Origin: Furcasterigmium furcatum
Taxonomy: Eukaryota > Ascomycota > Sordariomycetes > Glomerellales > Plectosphaerellaceae
NCBI GenBank assembly: GCA_001599815.1
Contig: BCIA01000005.1
Coordinates: 2,273,088 to 2,337,087, forward strand
Reading direction: 5' to 3'
DNA: 64,000 bases
Part shown: positions 32,633 through 43,962 of the stretch, one piece after another
Layout: the number at the start of each line of letters is the position of its first letter
Numbering within the stretch: the stretch's first letter is position 1
Position numbers and translations under genes: made by a program
The notes under the pieces: generated by a model
The model's input: the letters and a program-made list of their open reading frames with translations, nothing else
What the model was told of the DNA's origin: nothing
Database searches by the model: none

Positions 32633-33764
32633 ATGGTAATGCTCAGATTGACAGCAGAGCAGTACCGGAAGCTACCGCTCCTATTGGATGAGTCGACCTG
32701 CTCCGGGAAGACTTACATCATCACTGGCGGCAACTCAGGCCTGGGTTTGGAGACTGCCCGGCATCTCGTCAACTCGTCGGCCTCACGCGTTGTCCTTGCA
32801 GTCCGGAACCTCACCGCCGGAGAAAGTGCCAAGCAGGACATTGAGAAGTCGACGGGCCGTAAAGGAGTTGTACAGGTACGCTGCTCGACCCCGAGAATGA
32901 TTCCTAGTATGACTTACACTCGGCCCAGGTTCGGCACCTCGACATGGCTTCCTACGCATCTGTCCAAGAATTCGCCAAGAAGGTGTCGGAGGAGTTGGAC
33001 AGGATCGACGGCATGGTCTGCAACGCTGGGATCATGATTGACGAATGGTCGACGTCAGAGGGCATGGAAACCAGCATCTTCGTCAATGTCATCAGCACCT
33101 TGTTTCTCGGGGCCCTGCTAATGCCCAAGCTGAGCGACTGTGGTCGCCAATTCGGAATGCGGCCGACCCTCGTCTTCATCGTCAGTGTCCTAGGATACAC
33201 CGTCAAATCCGAGATGGACAAAAGCCGCGAGGGAGGGATCTTTGCCGGACTGAACGATCCCAAACGGGCCAACATGGACTCGAGGTGAGGGACCAACCTC
33301 CTTTCCAGAGTATGGGAGTGAACAAGGGGGTGACGGAAGCGGCTAACATTGATCAATCCAGGTACGCACTCACCAAGCTTGTTGAAGAGTGCGCCGTCCG
33401 CCAGTTCGCGGCCTTCTGCCCCGTGGAGCGTACAGGTGTGGTTGTGACCATGGTCGCTCCCGGGCTCTGCTCGACCGGCCTAGGCCGGGACGCAAGGACT
33501 TTCACGAAGATCATGCACGAGGCGATCCGGGCCATGATGGCGCGGACAGCAGAGGTGGGAAGCCGCACGATCCTGCACGGCTTGGTGGTCGGCGAGGAGG
33601 GCCACGGAAAGCTACTATCAGGTTGCAAGATCAAGGAGTTCTGGGTGCCGGACTGGGTCACCGACGCTGAAGGCCAACGTCTGCAGAAGGGTATCTGGAA
33701 AGAACTCGTTGCCATGCTGGAGGAAGTACAGCCTGGGTGCGTGTCTCGGCTCTCTGGGCTCTAG
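32633..33764 (+). CDS. Short-chain dehydrogenase/reductase
   Basis: Exons 32633-32875, 32929-33284 and 33362-33764 encode 333 aa. The Rossmann motif TGGNSGLG sits near residues 34-41, then the acidic/NADP region VVLAVRNLTAGE, the NAG motif (CNAGIM) and the YALTK active-site Tyr-x3-Lys created exactly across intron 2. This places it with classical to extended fungal SDRs that resemble retinol-dehydrogenase/WW-domain-oxidoreductase types. Substrate is unknown. The C-terminus (EFWVPDWVTDAEGQRLQKGI) is typical of this fungal subgroup. Divergent from a transcription-factor-domain gene and provided with a TATA box, it is likely regulated rather than constitutive; that is inference. Confidence 0.88.
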
Positions 33765-34004
33765 GGACCCGATGGCTGTGGTGGACCAGTGTATTGATAT
33801 CCAACTCTCGAGGATCACCAGCTATTTTCAGCGTGAATACCATAGTTATTTCCCTTCCCCTTGATGTTACCCTCGGTTGTGGCCATCTGAAGCCAACAAA
33901 CGCCATCCCCGTGTCCCATCTCCCACAATCACTCTTCTCTTCCTCATTTGTCCCACGAGATGCCATGTCGTCCGCGTCCCAGCCCCTCAGAGGGATCTCT
34001 TCTC

Positions 34005-34835
34005 TCACTTTCCCAGAGATCTGGCGAAGTAATCCTGGGAGTTCATCTGCTCGTTCAGGCTCGTGGCCGATGTTGCCCAGTGCTCGAGGATGTCCTTGCC
34101 GAGTCTGATCTGCCGGAGCTCGTTCGCGTTCTCGCGGTTCTCCGTCGCATCCTCCGGCATTGCGCCGACGTCCAGAACCCGAATGTCCCTGTCCTGTCCT
34201 CCGTCGCCAGCATTCTGCTTCCTCCGACGCTGTTCGCAAACGAGACGGACCCTGGCCCAATAAACGACCAGCTTTTCATTCCATTCGCCCACACGGTCGA
34301 GCTCTCGCTGGTCGAAGTTTCTGATTGCTTGCAGCTTTGCCTTCTCGACCGTCAGATGAGCGTGGAGGGTGATGAGCTTGAAGTTCACGGCAGCGTTGGC
34401 CTTGTCGACCCACATGAAGGTCATCGTCTCCTCTTCCCAGTTGATGTTGGGCTTCAGCCAGATATCGGCTCCAGCGCGACGGCGGTCCGCCAAGACATAG
34501 CTCTGATCATGCTTGCTTTTTTTCTGTCGAGAAGGTTCGGGGCAGTCGGAGTGTAAGCGGCCCACGAGGATGCTGGAATCTCCCTTCCTCCGGCTGCTGA
34601 GAGGTTCAGGCTTGCAGAAGAATGTGTTGGGGTTCCAGTTGCGGAACACCAGCCCCCACAGAGCTTGGCGAGTGGTGTTTGTTGGCTGATCGCCGCTGAG
34701 GTTGGCTGTGCCCAGCTTGGTGATTAGGTCGTCGCAGAGCCGTCTCTGCTCGTCGTTCAGGTCGTAATAGGACTGCGGGTTGAGGACGCCGTCAGCAATG
34801 AGAGGCGACTCAGCTCTCTCTTTGGAGCTGGCCAT
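34005..34835 (-). CDS. Hypothetical protein
   Basis: An uninterrupted frame encodes 276 aa from ATG at 34835; it stays open upstream to 35204, but that part reads like leader sequence. The protein begins MASSKERAESPLIADGVLNP. It is rich in Arg, Glu, Asn and Gln, with helical stretches such as LNDEQRRLCDDLITKLGTAN and KAKLQAIRNFDQRELDRVGE. No transmembrane segment, signal peptide or known motif is seen. Length and composition support a real, nuclear or cytosolic protein of unknown role. It converges with the SDR gene, leaving 240 bp between stops. Confidence 0.55.
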   Translation of the reverse strand: MASSKERAESPLIADGVLNPQSYYDLNDEQRRLCDDLITKLGTANLSGDQPTNTTRQALWGLVFRNWNPNTFFCKPEPLSSRRKGDSSILVGRLHSDCPEPSRQKKSKHDQSYVLADRRRAGADIWLKPNINWEEETMTFMWVDKANAAVNFKLITLHAHLTVEKAKLQAIRNFDQRELDRVGEWNEKLVVYWARVRLVCEQRRRKQNAGDGGQDRDIRVLDVGAMPEDATENRENANELRQIRLGKDILEHWATSATSLNEQMNSQDYFARSLGK

Positions 34836-35415
34836 GCTGTCTTGTGGCCGAAGCCCAAACTGATACTGGATGTGAGATGGACAGTGATGAGGGTGAAAGT
34901 TCCGCGGATCTCCTGGCAAGTGAACCGATGAGATACCAGGGGTTGGGGCTGGGTATGACTTCACAATGTCGTTGACTTCTTTCCTCGGAACGTTCCATCT
35001 TAATGAAAACCAGAGCCCAACGGGTGGCATCTGCCTGCTGGTCGGTGTTGCCTGGGTAGATTTGTGATGAGGCTGGGAGTTGATAAGCCTTCTCGATCCT
35101 TCTCGGCAACGCTTCGTCTCAAAGACTTGACTACTCGAGGACCCTTCTGGTCCGTCCCCTTCAACACCATCCCCTCCTAAAGAAACATAAGATCCCCTCT
35201 TCATAGTGTCACGTCCCGCGGCGAAAGTACGAGGATGATCTACGCACCTACCTTCATAGAATTCGCGTCCCTTGAACGCACATTAGACACAGATGTAACA
35301 CGCACCATTCTTACCATGTAAGGTGAAGTGTGAAGTAGAAGTCAATTGGTGTGTATATCAACGCCATTCCCATGCGTAATCCGCTCTTCACTTAACCGGA
35401 AAATATGCAGTGGAT
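34836..35415. other. Upstream region of hypothetical gene and 3' flank of lipase gene
   Basis: The minus-strand frame continues from 34835 to 35204, so a longer N-terminus is possible. Otherwise no gene is seen. Confidence 0.4.
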
Positions 35416-37233
35416 CTATATTTCATCAGGCGTCCAGCCGGCTGTGTCATCCCAATCCCATTCTCTGCACCAGCCGAACCAGGATCTCCGCAGGCAGTGG
35501 GACTCTCGTGGCACCGTTGAGGGCAGCGATGTCGAAGTTGCTGTCGGAGCCTCCGTGATGGGATGGTCAGCCGTAGCAGCGGTTGACGAGATCTCATCAT
35601 AACAGCCCCAGAAGCGGCCTGGCGTCTTGCAGGTTGTTGGCGTGGCTGTCGTCGTGGAGGACGTTTCCGTGATGGTCGGGTCATTGCAGCCAAACCATCC
35701 AGGTGTCTCGCAGGTACTTGTTGAAGTTGTCGAAGTAGTGGTAGTAGTCGTCGTCGTGGAGCTGCCCGTTGATGTCTCATCGAGGCATCCCCACCATCCA
35801 GGTGTCTGACACGTCTCGGTACGGGTTCGAACGGGCGATGTGGTGGAAGATGATGAAGTCGTAGTGGACTCTGTGCCGTTGCTCTCGTACATCTTCCAGT
35901 TGGCGCAGTCGCGGCATTCAGGGGTCGATGCGCACTTGGGCACATCGTCATACGGTTTGATGACATCGTTGATAACAGATCTTATCCTGTGTGTCCCGAT
36001 GCCAACCCGCCAGCCCTTGTCGGCGACGACGTCGTACACGCACTCCTTGCCCGTGTGACAAGCCGACTCCATGGCGTAGCCCGCGAAAGAGCACGACGCC
36101 GTTGCTCCGTGACAGGTTCCAATGTAGACCGGGTCTGCCGTGTGACCGAAATGATGGGCGCCGGTGTGTTCTCGTGCCTGGTGGATGGACTGGTGAGCGC
36201 CCGGCGGTACAGGGAGACCCAGGCGTCCGGCAGCCATCGCTTCGGGGACTGCCTCAAAGGTGACCACAGGCAGGCCATAGGTCAAGCCGAGCAAGGAACT
36301 GACGGCGCCACCAAGGGAGTGACCGGCCAGCCAGACATTGGCGTGGGGATACAACTCGGTGACGTTGGAGTAGAGCTCTCGCGCTGCAGCATAATACTTA
36401 TGCTCGTCTCTAAGAGCCTGGGTGACACAGGTGTTGTTACACGTGAAGGTGGACGTGGCACAGTCGCAGACCTGATGCCATGTCCACTGGCCCTGTTGTG
36501 CGCAGCAGCAACTGAAGAAAAGGTTGTCGTTGACCTTGTCGTTGGTGGTGGTGCCTTCGCCATCGAACACGGCCATAGAGGTGCCCTTGAGGCCAATGAC
36601 GATTGTTGAGTTGGTCTCGTCGGCGAAGACGTGACCGCGAAGGCCGTCGGATTGCCATCCAAAGTCGGCACTACGATTGAATGGCACACCGACCTCCTCC
36701 CAGTCCGCCTCATCCTCGTTCTCCACGTACGCATCGGCGGCCATTAACGCCATGGACAAGACCGTCTCTTTGTCTGTGATGTCGGGGCCGGGTGTGTCTT
36801 CTATTGTCCACGCCGAGGGAGCGAGTATGTTGACATAACCCCGTTCTCGGGCAGATGCGACCATCGGGTCAACGGCAGCGGGCCGTCGGTCGACCAGCCT
36901 TTCGATGGTCAGTGGCGCACTCTTCGCCTTGAGTATTCCTAGCCTCTCCCTCTCGTGCTCGCCCTCGGCCGCGAGCCAGATGGTGGGCTCAACATCGGTG
37001 TGCACGACATTCCGCTTGCGGTGTAGTTGGGGATGTTCGTATGTTCCGTGATGGAAGATATGGCGTAGTTTGAAGGTGTGCTCTGCCGGGGCTATGGTAT
37101 CGGGTATTGAGGGCAATGCCGGGCCTGGCAGAACGACTGCCTCGTTGACATTATCTTGCGCCGATGTCGCGGCGAGGATCGGAGTGACGGCAAGAAGGAG
37201 GGTCTCGAGGACGGGTCGCCGTCTCCTCGTCAT
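35416..37233 (-). CDS. ATG15: Atg15-like class 3 lipase with cysteine-repeat tail
   Basis: A single exon encodes 605 aa. MTRRRRPVLETLLLAVTPIL is a signal anchor. The lipase domain holds TIVIGLKGTSMAVFDGEG, paired cysteines (FFSCCCAQQ) and the nucleophile elbow AGHSLGGAVSSLLGL near residue 305. A following HFGHTADPVYIGTCHG segment is typical of Atg15. Atg15 degrades autophagic-body and MVB membranes in the vacuole after transport through the MVB pathway. From about residue 470 on, Ser/Thr-rich linkers separate repeated cysteine modules: CQTPGWWGC, CETPGWFGC, CKTPGRFWGC and a final CLRRSWFGWC. Similar modules occur in some filamentous-fungal Atg15 tails; their role is unknown. A serine-triad Asp and His are expected but not assigned here with certainty. 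Confidence 0.9.
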   Translation of the reverse strand: MTRRRRPVLETLLLAVTPILAATSAQDNVNEAVVLPGPALPSIPDTIAPAEHTFKLRHIFHHGTYEHPQLHRKRNVVHTDVEPTIWLAAEGEHERERLGILKAKSAPLTIERLVDRRPAAVDPMVASARERGYVNILAPSAWTIEDTPGPDITDKETVLSMALMAADAYVENEDEADWEEVGVPFNRSADFGWQSDGLRGHVFADETNSTIVIGLKGTSMAVFDGEGTTTNDKVNDNLFFSCCCAQQGQWTWHQVCDCATSTFTCNNTCVTQALRDEHKYYAAARELYSNVTELYPHANVWLAGHSLGGAVSSLLGLTYGLPVVTFEAVPEAMAAGRLGLPVPPGAHQSIHQAREHTGAHHFGHTADPVYIGTCHGATASCSFAGYAMESACHTGKECVYDVVADKGWRVGIGTHRIRSVINDVIKPYDDVPKCASTPECRDCANWKMYESNGTESTTTSSSSTTSPVRTRTETCQTPGWWGCLDETSTGSSTTTTTTTTSTTSTSTCETPGWFGCNDPTITETSSTTTATPTTCKTPGRFWGCYDEISSTAATADHPITEAPTATSTSLPSTVPRESHCLRRSWFGWCREWDWDDTAGWTPDEI

Positions 37234-38252
37234 GATAGCGATCTTGGTGTGAACAGAAAGTGCCGACAGATAAAAAGAAGAAGGAGGGTCGTAGTCGTGA
37301 AGTCGAGAAAAAAAGAGGCGAGGTGTCGAAGTGGATGACGCAGAGAAGGAGGAAATGGTGGGAGAGGTTAAAGGTTGTTGTGGATGGTGACATGCCGCCG
37401 ACTTGTTGACGTCGCCTCCCTCCGGTGCCCGATCATGCGGGGAGATCACAGACCAACCGATAAGGTCCGTATCTGGACGCAAGTCGCTAAGTGGATCACG
37501 CGAGGATATCTGTTAGAGCTGACGTTGTGGCTACGAGTGGAGTCTAACAGTTTCAGAGTTATGCCGGAGCAGTCTACTTCTGCGACCTGCAGCCACCGAT
37601 AGCGCAAGGCCCCAACGATCCAGGCACCTGCCGAGTCAAATGACCTGCTGGCCTGCTGCAGCAGGGGTGCTTAGGGGCTCGAGGGGGTGATCCACAGCGC
37701 TCTTTAGCAGGGCTGGGCTGGATGCGCCGAGACGCCCCCGCCGTCTGGACGGACCCGGAAGTGAATGCTTGGATGTCCTGGAGGACACGGATCGACGCCT
37801 TCTTTTAGCTCTAGCTCACATTCCGCCCTGGCGCATTCTATAGCCGCCTCCGTCATCAGCACCATATCCGTCTGCCTTGCGAAGGAGCGAGCTTCTTCCT
37901 ACCTACCTACCAGGCCGGCCAGCTGGATCTGAGCATAATCTTACCATCTCCCGTCACTCGTTCTCCCGCGACGCCGCCCTCTCCGTACTCGCGACGGCAA
38001 CTTCATCTCGACACGTACGTCTCAGGATCCGGAATAGAAACACCGCGCACCACACAGATGGCGTAACACCAGTGGATCGAGCATCGCGTGTCCCTCTCTT
38101 GCGACTGCTGCCAAGCTTCCAGCTCTTTGCTATTTTGTTTCAACCATCAACCTCGCCCCTCGCTTCGACCTATCTCTCTATAAGACAGCTTGTATGTCCT
38201 TCGTCCCCTGAGATCCCTATCCTCCCGGTGCATCTCGAGCTCCAGAGCTAAC
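37234..38252. promoter_or_regulatory. Divergent promoter region ATG15-like / VPS9 gene
   Basis: About 1 kb lies between the two start codons. Pyrimidine-rich tracts precede the VPS9 start. No gene, repeat or RNA was supported. Confidence 0.5.
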
Positions 38253-40650
38253 ATGACGGCGACCAGCGTCACCCACGTCTTCATGGCGACTACCGGCCCC
38301 ACCGAGAGCACTGCTGCTCGCCCGAACCCAGCCCGGGTGCCTTCTTCGACTGGCGATAGCATCAAGGACGATCCCCGCCGACCTATGAAGAAGGCCCATA
38401 CCTTCGCCGACTCCAGCTCCCTAGAGCCCCTGACCAAGATTCAATCTTCCGAGTCCTCCCGTGGGCCCGATGCCTTCGAGACCAGCGCTGGAGGTGACAA
38501 CGATGACGACAGCGATGGCGCTGATATGATAAGGGGCTCTATCGACCTTGGTGACTTGCCAATTGAGCTTGTGAGCTTGACGGACAGGTAAGCAGCCGGA
38601 CGTCTGCCAGGATTACAGGATATCGGATGAACTGACACCTCGCAGCTTCCTGGAGTCCCTGACATCTAAGACGCACAAGAGCCCGCCAACGATCGAGAGT
38701 GTTTCTCAGCTCTTCCAGGACTTCTACCAACTTGCCTCAAATCACGTCAACACACACGTATCGGCCCTGGCTTCACGACAGAACCGATCGCAATCACCTG
38801 CCTCAAAGCCCTCGGCCGTCAGCCGTTTGAGAGCAAAGGCGGGGTCACTCGGCAGCAAGGACAAGCCGCAAGCCGTCCCCAAGCCGGAAATCGAGCGCCA
38901 GATGATCACCAAAGATGAGCTGGCAGATAAGAAGAAGGCCCGCAAAGCTCTGGAGGGAAAGAGAGCCATGCTGGAAGAGGCTGTCGAGCGCAGGCTGTGC
39001 GAGGGTGTCTACAGCCGCATCTACCGCCATCGGAGCACCCAGGATGAGGCACAGGACGACAAGCTGAGATCCAAGACGGCAGCACTGGCCTTGGTTGGAA
39101 TTGGCCCTGCTGACTTGGGTATCGTTCTTGGAGACGAGGCGATAGAGGTGCCTAGTGTCACTGCACAGAAGACCCAAGAGATCAGAGACTGGCTTGAGCC
39201 TGCTCGGAAAGACTTGATCTTGATGCACGAGAAGCGGTACCCCCTCGGGAAGCTCAACCACCTCAAGGCCGCCCACAAGGGTATCGTCGACACTCTGGCT
39301 CACTTCCACCCCTCCGCGTCGGCAGACGAGATCATGCCCATGCTCATCTACACTCTCATCACCTTACCTCCGGAATACCTCAACGTCATCAGTGACGTCC
39401 ACTTCATCGAGAACTTCAGATGGGAGCCCAAGCTCACAGGGGAGGCGGCGTATTGCCTGACAAACCTAGAGGCTGCCATCAGCTTCCTCCAGACGGTAGA
39501 CCTGTCCACGCTACGGGCCGATGAGCTGCCGCAAGGACCGGCCAAGGATGCCACCACTCCGTTGGGAACCAAGACGGAGACATTCCCACCCGCGTTCCCT
39601 CCCGGATTGACAGGGACGGCCGATGGGACAGTCGAGACCACCACGGACACCGCAACGGGTAGCAAGCCAGGACCGTCGCCAGCCGCTGCGTCAGGTCTCA
39701 AAGCAGTTGTCCAGGCCCGTAATAGACGGTTTAGCGAACTCGTCAACACGCCTGCTCAGGCAATCGGCGCTGCCAGCGATGCCGTCCTGCTCTCTGCCGA
39801 CCAGGGTCTGAAGAATATCACCAATAGCTTGGGAGACAGCTACAACTTCCTCCTTGGCAAGCTCCGAGAGACACAGGGCGCCCCGACGGTGTCAGGGGAG
39901 GCCCTCGTCGTCCCGAGAACGCTTGATGACGCACGGAAACTCGTCAGCACACCACCTCTCGACGAGGAAGGATCCATCAGCGGCGCCAGCTCCACACTAG
40001 GGGCCGACGAGCACGATACCTTGCATCGACCTCCTCCCCGTGATGACAAGGTGATGAACCTCATTGGCGGCAAGAAGGCGCCTGCTCGAGACCGCAGCGC
40101 CGACAGCTCTCGCAGCGCAAGCAACTCCAAGAAGGTCCTCTTTGCCGACGGTTCAAAGGAAAGGCCTCCTCTGCCTACGCCCTCGCCTGGTCCGTCGGGA
40201 TCGAGCAACCCCCTCGAGAACGCCGTCCGCAACTTCGGCAACTCGTTCAACCCCATCGGAAGACTCTCGAGCATGAACGTCATCCGCGGCTTCGGACGCA
40301 CCGCGTCCTCACCCGCCGCCCCCACACTCAAGGAGAAGGACGCGGCCGCCAAGGCGACGGAGGGCGGCGATCTCAGTGCTGTAAGTTGCTGCCTTGTGCT
40401 ACTGCATGCACCCTAGCGTCCGAGACATTCTTAGTCCGTGATACTGACTCTCTCTGCTCAGGCATTCCCGGACATTGCCATGGCCCTGCCGCCCAAGGAG
40501 ACGCCAAAAATCAAGCCGCCAAACAAGCGGTTCATGGAGCTGCAGAACCCCGGCGACCTGAAGCTGGGCGAAGTGCTCGAGCTTCTGCGTGATTATCGCA
40601 GGCTTGCCAATGCACTAAAGGAGAGAGAGGCGTTCGAGGGGTCCAAGTAG
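38253..40650 (+). CDS. VPS9-domain Rab5-type guanine nucleotide exchange factor
   Basis: Exons 38253-38587, 38646-40380 and 40462-40650 encode 752 aa. Residues ~1-110 are Ser/Pro/Asp-rich. The central part has RRLCEGVYSRIYRHRSTQDE followed by the VPS9 core: HKGIVDTLAHFHPSASADEI, then MPMLIYTLITLPPEYLNVIS, FIENFRWEPKLTGEAAYCLT and LEAAISFLQTVDLSTL. VPS9 domains load GTP onto Rab5/Vps21 for early-endosome and vacuolar transport. The C-terminal third is disordered (Ser/Pro-rich), and the last exon ends in a helix KLGEVLELLRDYRRLANALK. The layout differs from yeast Vps9, which has a CUE domain; none is seen here, so it is more like Muk1-type GEFs. Confidence 0.88.
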
Positions 40651-41305
40651 GGCGGGCCCCGTCGTCGTCGTTAGACGTAGTAGATGTGCAGGCCGCGGGC
40701 AAGCCGGAAGGGAGCCTGCTTCTGGTCAGGGGGAACCGCAAACACGGGCTGGGAGTTTCATTGTATGATGCACGGTGCAGATGAGCGGGATTTGGGTTGC
40801 ATAGAACGTATCACACGGCGCTAGGCGGCTGTCTTGTTTCTGATGTTAACAAACATGGCAGCAAGTATTTTGATTCACCTCTCGTGGCCGTCTCTACAGG
40901 ATATTTATTTGGCTTGCACTGGGTATGCCTCGAAAAGGCGAAGCGGCCTGGCATCCCAAGCTTCGGGTGATAATTTGGGTAATTGTTATATTTCACGTTC
41001 TACTTTGGATGTTTTTCCTCACATCGATGTCCAATTTACCCCGGCGGACCAGCCCGCCGAATCGCTCAACGATCATGCGGAACACGGCTCCAAGTCCCGC
41101 CAGTCAAAACCTGCCCCATCCTCCTGAACACCGATGATGCGTGACGAGACAAAAGGAGCCTCCCTGACTAGGAAAGGAAGGGAGGGGAGGTAACAGAGTT
41201 AAAAAGAGCTATAGACCATGGGGGTGTGGTATATTCCTGAAGTGCCAAAGATAACAAACTCGAAAGGGAAAAGGGGGAAGACTGCTCAGCAACCGGAGAC
41301 TGTTG
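40651..41305. other. Convergent 3' region VPS9 gene / alpha-actinin
   Basis: Two 3' UTRs face each other across 655 bp. The central part is AT-rich. No gene is seen. Confidence 0.5.
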
Positions 41306-43962
41306 CTAGTGCAACCCGTTGACCTTGTCTTTCCTCGGGCTTGAGCTGCCCCGGTTCGGCGCGCGGTCCTGGAGGGCGCCGGCTGGGCCGTCGTCATTCG
41401 ATCCGGCGTCGCTGCTGTTGTCGCTGATGAGCTTGTCCATGAAGGCGATGTAGTCGTACTGCGGCATGCCGCGGTCGTCGGCCATGTCGGGGCCGGTGTG
41501 GAGAGGGATGATGTCGACGAGTTTGTCGATGATCTCGTCGGGGACGAGAGAGTGGCGCAGGTCCATCTCCGTGACGTAGGGCTTGCCGTCTGCGACCTCG
41601 CGGAAGGACTGGAAGACTTGCTCGGCGGTATTCTGGTCCTCGGTCACGTCGACCATGAAGCGGATGAACTGCTCGAATGTCACGCGGTCGCGGTCGTGGG
41701 AGGTGTCGAGGAAGTAGTCGTGCATCTCGTCCTCGGAGAAGACGAGGCCGAGGGAGGCCAGGGCCGCGGAGAACTCGAGCTCCGTGAGGGAGTTGGAGTC
41801 GTCACGGTCGAAGTGGCGGAACACAGACTCGAACTCTTCGAGCTGAATGGGGGTGAGGTTTGTCATGTCTCGGACGACCATCTGGTTTTCGAGGAAGGAC
41901 AGCTTCTTCTGTACGGAGGACTTCACCAGGCCGAGCTCGTACCAGAGCTCGTCGTAGGTGTAGGTAGTGAAGTCGTTCTCCTCGATGTTGGCCTCCTGAC
42001 ACTTGGCGTCGACGGCCTCGATGGTCTCGAGGTACCTGTCGAGAGGCGCCAGGTTTTCACTCAGCTTGCGAACGTGGTGAAGCTGGTCCTCAACGTCGCC
42101 GTCCAGGCCGGAGATGGCCAGCTGCATCGTATTAAGCGCCATGGCGAAGTCGTTTGCCTTGTCTGCGAAAGACTTTCGCAACGCGTTCTTGATGCTGCAT
42201 TGCTCGTTAGTGGTTGGGCCCGCTGCGCGGGAAATGCGATGGGACTTACTCTCTGATGGTTTCGTTGATGAGTTGCGCCCTCGTCATCTCAGCCTTTGAC
42301 AGGTTTGCCCACTCCTTTTCCATTGTCTCGAGAGACAGCTCTGCCGGTGGATCGTACGGTCGTAGTCTGTATGTGCCCAGCTTCGTCTTGATGTTTCCGA
42401 GTAATGTCGCCAGTTCACTCTTCTCCGCGACCCAATCCCTCTTCTGCCCCCTTTTGTGGGAGGCAAAGTCCGTGGCTTGTGCCTTGGCATCGGTGTAGGT
42501 GCCTTCGAACTTGGCCTCATTCCAGACGCCAATCTTCTCTCTGAGCTGGCGCAGAAGCTCTGCCATCCGCCTCTCATATGCGCTTTGCATCTCCCACGCC
42601 CCCGACATGTTGTTGAAGAACTTTTCGACTCTCCGGCCCGCGTTCTCAACCTTCTCCATTTGCGAGAAGGCATGGAACCAGTAAGCGATGTAAGTCATGA
42701 GCGACTTCTCATCCGGCTTGGTCACGTCACACACATCCTCCACATCAAGCAACTTGGGGATACCAATCTCCTTATGAGCAATATCAAAAGCCATCTGCAT
42801 GTTTCCGCGGTGGTCGGACTTGTCCAGTGCGTCGTAGTCGATCAGGTCCGGTCGATGGATGTCCAAGAGAGCACAAAATGCCAGGCCGTCGTTCCAGCTC
42901 CCGCTGAAGTCGCGGACGTCGACCTCGTCGTAGCATGCCGTCTTTCGTTGGCACCATAGCAGCAAGCCTTCCTTGGCCGTCATGCCCTCCTCGTTGATGT
43001 CGCTGATCGTGAACCGCAGAATGAGCGTCCAGATCAGGCCGAGGATGATCTTCTGGTTTCCGTCGACAACATCTTCGGCACCAGTGTTGATCATCTGGAT
43101 GCCCCTGGATCGGATGAAATCGAGGGCAAGGTTGACATTCTCGAATCGTTGGACGCGGAGCTTGGGTTTCGAAGCGTATCTGCCCAGGGGTTCTTGTGAC
43201 AGGCATTCCAGCAAGTGAATGAGGAGGACCTATGGAGGGATATCAGTCACAGGGTCCTCAGAAGAGGGAGGTGCTTGGTACAACGTACGCCATCGCTTAG
43301 ATCTTTTACTAGGTCCTTGAGCTCGAGGTCTCGCGCTTCCAACTTTGAATTAAGCCTGAACGACTCAATTAGCAAGGAAACCGCCTAGAATCGGGAAGGC
43401 CGGCGCACCATTTGGTGAATGTCTTCTGCTGGACCGTAATCCACTTCTGCTGATCGGCAAACGCCATTCTCGTCAAGCCCTGGTCATGGGGCGGCTCGAT
43501 GGCGGCGAGTGCGTCGGCAGGGGACGAGGAGCTCGAGTAGCGGAGCTTCTTGACCTTGGATACGCTCTCGTTCCTGGTGACGCTGACCCCGACGCTGCCG
43601 GTTCTCTGTAGTCGGGCGGCGTGCAGCTCCTTCTTGTCCCTCCTGGTCCTGTTCGGTGTGGGGGAGCCGCCGGTGCTGTCTGTGCTGTCGGTGCGAGAGC
43701 GGGTGCTCTTCTCGCCGGTATTTACGGGGGATGTCGTGGAGTAATCTGTGGCCGTGGGCGAGGGCGGCGTTGTAGATGCTGGAGAAGATGTTGTGGGAGT
43801 GCTGCTGCTTGCCACGGAGCCGTTGGAGGTTGTGGAGTGGGAGTGGTGGTGGTGATGGGATTGGCGGTCCAGGTCTTGGCTGCGTAAACATAAATCGGGG
43901 AACTGCTCGTTGCCGGGCAGAAGGGGGGGAGGCCCCTGAGAGAGCTGCCCGATTGCTGCCAT
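41306..43962 (-). CDS. Alpha-actinin, with long N-terminal extension
   Basis: Exons 43962-43409, 43355-43289, 43229-42250 and 42194-41306 encode 829 aa. Two calponin-homology domains form the actin-binding module: QQKWITVQQKTFTKW-LNSKL then VLLIHLLECLSQEPLGRY for CH1, and EGLLLWCQRKTACYDEVDVR through NDGLAFCALLDIHRPDLIDY for CH2. Spectrin-like helices follow. A C-terminal EF-hand pair has one intact loop (HFDRDDSNSLTELEF) and a degenerate partner near TSHDRDRVTFEQFI. The protein crosslinks actin at septation sites and hyphal tips. The 165 residues before MAFADQQKW are Ser/Thr/Pro-rich with a His run and are absent from many homologues; translation may instead start at 43466, giving 663 aa. 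Confidence 0.92.

Noticed and set aside
34836..35204. N-terminal extension of the hypothetical protein at 34005-34835
   Set aside because: The frame is open but the residues look like translated leader (His/Pro/Ser-rich), and the ATG at 34835 gives a cleaner start.
35630..35870. Possible minisatellite at the Thr/Ser-rich region of the lipase gene
   Set aside because: The repeated triplets are explained by Ser/Thr linker codons of the coding sequence.
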